A program made the position numbers and the translations under genes. Below are positions 7,153 to 8,086 of a DNA stretch of 8,086 bases, one piece after another. The notes below the pieces were generated by a model. It was given only the letters and a program-made list of their open reading frames with translations. It was not told the DNA's origin and made no database searches. The DNA comes from Bacteroidales bacterium UBA1797 (GTDB lineage: Bacteria > Bacteroidota > Bacteroidia > Bacteroidales > VadinHA17): contig DCFT01000207.1 in assembly GCA_002319885.1 (NCBI GenBank), positions 1,936 through 10,021 on the forward strand, in the 5' to 3' direction. Within the stretch, counting starts at the first letter, position 1, and every line of letters begins with the position of its first letter.

Positions 7153-7560
7153 TTAAAATGTTGTGTAGGTATATGATTTCTTTGATTTTACCTTTTTATT
7201 GGCATCATATACAATCTTTTCAACCCTGAGTCCATTGTTAAATTTGTATTCTGAAAATTCGATAAGCCTTCCTGACGGATCATATTCTTCCTCTCTGATC
7301 TTGTTGTTATCAGCATCATACTGGTATTTAAAATGCTTGGTAACGTCACCCTGTTTATAGTTGATCTCCTCAAGGATATTTCCATTCTGGTCAAAATAGG
7401 TCTCAGACTCCTTGTACTGTTTCTTTATTAGCATATCGAATTTCTCTTCTGAAATAGTTATACTTTTAATTTTATTATTTCGTCCGGAATTCTGACATTC
7501 AGTCGGCTGATTGCCTCCAAGAAACAGGATAACTAATATAATTGTCTTAACTGTTTTCAT
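7153..7560 (-). CDS. Small secreted protein with YD/RHS-like repeats, first operon gene
   Basis: A 135-residue protein with an N-terminal hydrophobic signal (about 4-16) and likely cleavage near residue 22 (PTECQ). C22 does not sit in a good lipobox, so I favour ordinary secretion over lipidation. Residues 50-132 contain imperfect repeats of about 20 residues with the pattern Y-D/F-x-x-G/N-x-x-x-E-x-x-Y: YFDQNGNILEEINY (55-68), YDADNNKIREEEYDPSGR (81-98) and YDANKKVKSKKSYTY (118-132). These resemble YD/RHS wall-type and YwqK/MORN-like repeats, which form open beta-sheets, but the match is too short for a firm family. It is the promoter-proximal gene, and its stop abuts the VTC start with no gap (TAA then ATG), so the two are co-translated. 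Function is unknown; a periplasmic accessory of the polyphosphate system is a guess from position. Confidence 0.78.
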   Translation of the reverse strand: MKTVKTIILVILFLGGNQPTECQNSGRNNKIKSITISEEKFDMLIKKQYKESETYFDQNGNILEEINYKQGDVTKHFKYQYDADNNKIREEEYDPSGRLIEFSEYKFNNGLRVEKIVYDANKKVKSKKSYTYTTF

Positions 7561-7614
7561 AATGATTTATTTTAAAGAAGAATTAATAATGTTTATGTTT
7601 CTGTATAGAAAACC

Positions 7615-7645
7615 CAAACATACCAACAAATCTTGTGCATAAGAA
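7615..7645 (-). promoter_or_regulatory. Candidate operon promoter, Bacteroidota -33/-7 type
   Basis: The minus strand reads TATGTTTG at 7622-7615, an exact match to the Bacteroidota -7 consensus TAnnTTTG. The -33 position 19 nt upstream (7645-7642) is TTCT, a poor match to TTTG. That fits a promoter needing an activator, such as the operon's own LytTR regulator. Transcription would begin near 7608, about 48 nt before the first gene's ATG at 7560, leaving an AT-rich leader without a Shine-Dalgarno sequence. Confidence 0.55.
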
Positions 7646-7649
7646 TGCA
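7636..7649. promoter_or_regulatory. Dyad TGCAT-AAGA-ATGCA over the -33 region
   Basis: A perfect 5-bp inverted repeat with a 4-bp centre. The same bases also form a direct repeat of TGCATAA (7636-7642 and 7646-7652) with a 10-bp period. It lies exactly over the weak -33 element of the candidate operon promoter, the usual place for an activator or repressor site. The binding protein is unknown. Confidence 0.4.
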
Positions 7650-7673
7650 TAAATCCAGAAAAAATTGGAGAAC

Positions 7674-7685
7674 AGCATGAATGCT
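7674..7685. promoter_or_regulatory. Dyad AGCAT-GA-ATGCT upstream of the promoter
   Basis: A perfect 5-bp inverted repeat sharing the GCAT/ATGC half-sites of the dyad at 7636-7649, about 37 bp further upstream of the -7 box. Two related dyads at this spacing could be a paired operator. Confidence 0.35.
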
Positions 7686-7763
7686 TATGTGAATTAAGAA
7701 GAGTTGTATGTAAGTAAAATTATTTTTAACGGATTATCGTTAAAAATTGATATTGAAAGACAA

Positions 7764-7782
7764 AGATATTATATGCATATCT
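7764..7782. promoter_or_regulatory. Palindrome AGATAT-N7-ATATCT with core ATATGCATAT
   Basis: Outer arms AGATAT (7764-7769) and ATATCT (7777-7782) are perfect inverted repeats. Inside them is the self-complementary 10-mer ATATGCATAT (7771-7780). It shares the ATGCAT core with the dyads nearer the promoter but is about 150 bp from the -7 box. AT-rich palindromes arise easily by chance. Confidence 0.25.
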
Positions 7783-7851
7783 GTGTAAGTCAGCAATAAA
7801 AGAATGTGTTTAGAATCTATTGCTGCCATTGACTTGATTTTAACCTGACAT

Positions 7852-7963
7852 GATAAACGGGGGGAGTTGCCATGTCATGAGATAATTGTCAAGATATTAA
7901 AGTCCCGATAAACGGGTATGGGTGGTCATGTTATGATAAATTTGTCTAGACGACGAAGTCCGG
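7852..7963 (+). repeat. Degenerate tandem repeat, period about 55-56 bp
   Basis: The segments at 7871-7907 and 7927-7963 align without gaps at about 26 of 37 positions by hand count. Both begin CATGT-ATGA, have TTGTC in the middle and end near AAGTCC. In addition GATAAACGGG occurs at 7852-7861 and 7907-7916 (period 55). The copies are diverged. Fragments with the same elements occur in the left flank at 109-123, 178-228 and 244-262, so this is a dispersed family rather than a single local duplication. Confidence 0.5.
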
Positions 7964-8011
7964 GTAGGTAAAAAAGCATGTGTTTTGCAGCAGGGACGGT
8001 TGCAGGGAAAG

Positions 8012-8067
8012 GCTGCAAAGCTCTTGCTTGCGCGCTGGCAGTCATGGTGTTACGCCTGCCTTGCAGC
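8012..8067. repeat. GC-rich imperfect hairpin near the window end
   Basis: The arms GCTGCAA (8012-8018) and TTGCAGC (8061-8067) are perfect 7-bp inverted repeats. Directly inside the right arm, CTGCC (8056-8060) can pair with GGCAG (8037-8041), leaving a one-sided bulge. TAAC follows the outer arm. Related words (TTGCAG at 7985-7990 and 8000-8005) lie just upstream. It could be part of an intergenic repeat or an attC-like structure; it is too incomplete to call. Confidence 0.35.
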
Positions 8068-8086
8068 TAACGGCCCGGCGGTTTAA

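Larger units (their letters stand above)
7561..8086. other. Gene-free upstream region of the operon
   Basis: No credible gene is visible on either strand in these 526 nt. From the operon outward it holds the candidate promoter, the GCAT/ATGC dyads, an AT-rich stretch to about 7820, degenerate repeats at 7840-7985, and a GC-rich hairpin region at 7985-8086. The sharp rise in GC after about 7980 suggests that a different repeat element begins there and runs past the window end. Confidence 0.5.

Noticed and set aside
1..8086. CRISPR array, tRNA or rRNA genes
   Set aside because: No regularly spaced identical repeats with unique spacers, and no cloverleaf or rRNA-like conserved stretches, were seen on either strand.

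Overview
The window looks like a piece of a low-GC Bacteroidota chromosome, probably from the order Bacteroidales or its relatives. The clues are the absence of convincing Shine-Dalgarno sequences before the starts, an exact match to the Bacteroidota -7 promoter box (TAnnTTTG) ahead of the first operon gene, a LytS/LytTR-type two-component pair, a lipoprotein signal ending in S-C-K-K, and a DUF2490 outer-membrane barrel. These are family-level clues; I cannot name a species.

All eight credible genes are on the minus strand. Reading in the direction of transcription (right to left), a repeat-rich gene-free flank (8086-7561) holds a candidate promoter and short dyads. A tight seven-gene run follows: a small secreted protein with YD/RHS-like repeats (7560-7153), a VTC-domain polyphosphate polymerase (7152-6367), a DUF4956 multi-pass membrane protein (6395-5703), a DUF2490 outer-membrane barrel (5719-5042), a large Cthe_2159-type beta-helix lipoprotein (4997-3231), a LytS-type histidine kinase (3225-2131) and a LytTR response regulator (2134-1439). 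Junctions are abutting, overlapping by 4 to about 30 nt, or separated by 5 and 44 nt, so I read this as one operon with strong translational coupling. A weak hairpin follows the regulator. Beyond it, set apart by 269 nt, is an orphan hypothetical gene (1169-441), and then a second gene-free, repeat-rich flank (440-1).

The working model is inference. The VTC enzyme makes a polyphosphate-like polyanion at the inner membrane, and DUF4956 supplies the membrane part that yeast Vtc4 carries in its own chain or partners. DUF2490 and the beta-helix lipoprotein form the outer-membrane and surface side, and the kinase/regulator pair senses the envelope state and probably controls the operon. VTC, DUF4956 and Cthe_2159-type proteins recur together in bacteria as I recall it. 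The less usual part here is that the operon also encodes an outer-membrane barrel and its own LytS/LytTR system, which makes a complete envelope module.

The two flanks share degenerate short repeats (CATGT-ATGA, TTTGTC, GAAGTCC, TTTGTCTCG), all in the same orientation, that are not seen inside the operon. They look like decayed intergenic repeats rather than genes.
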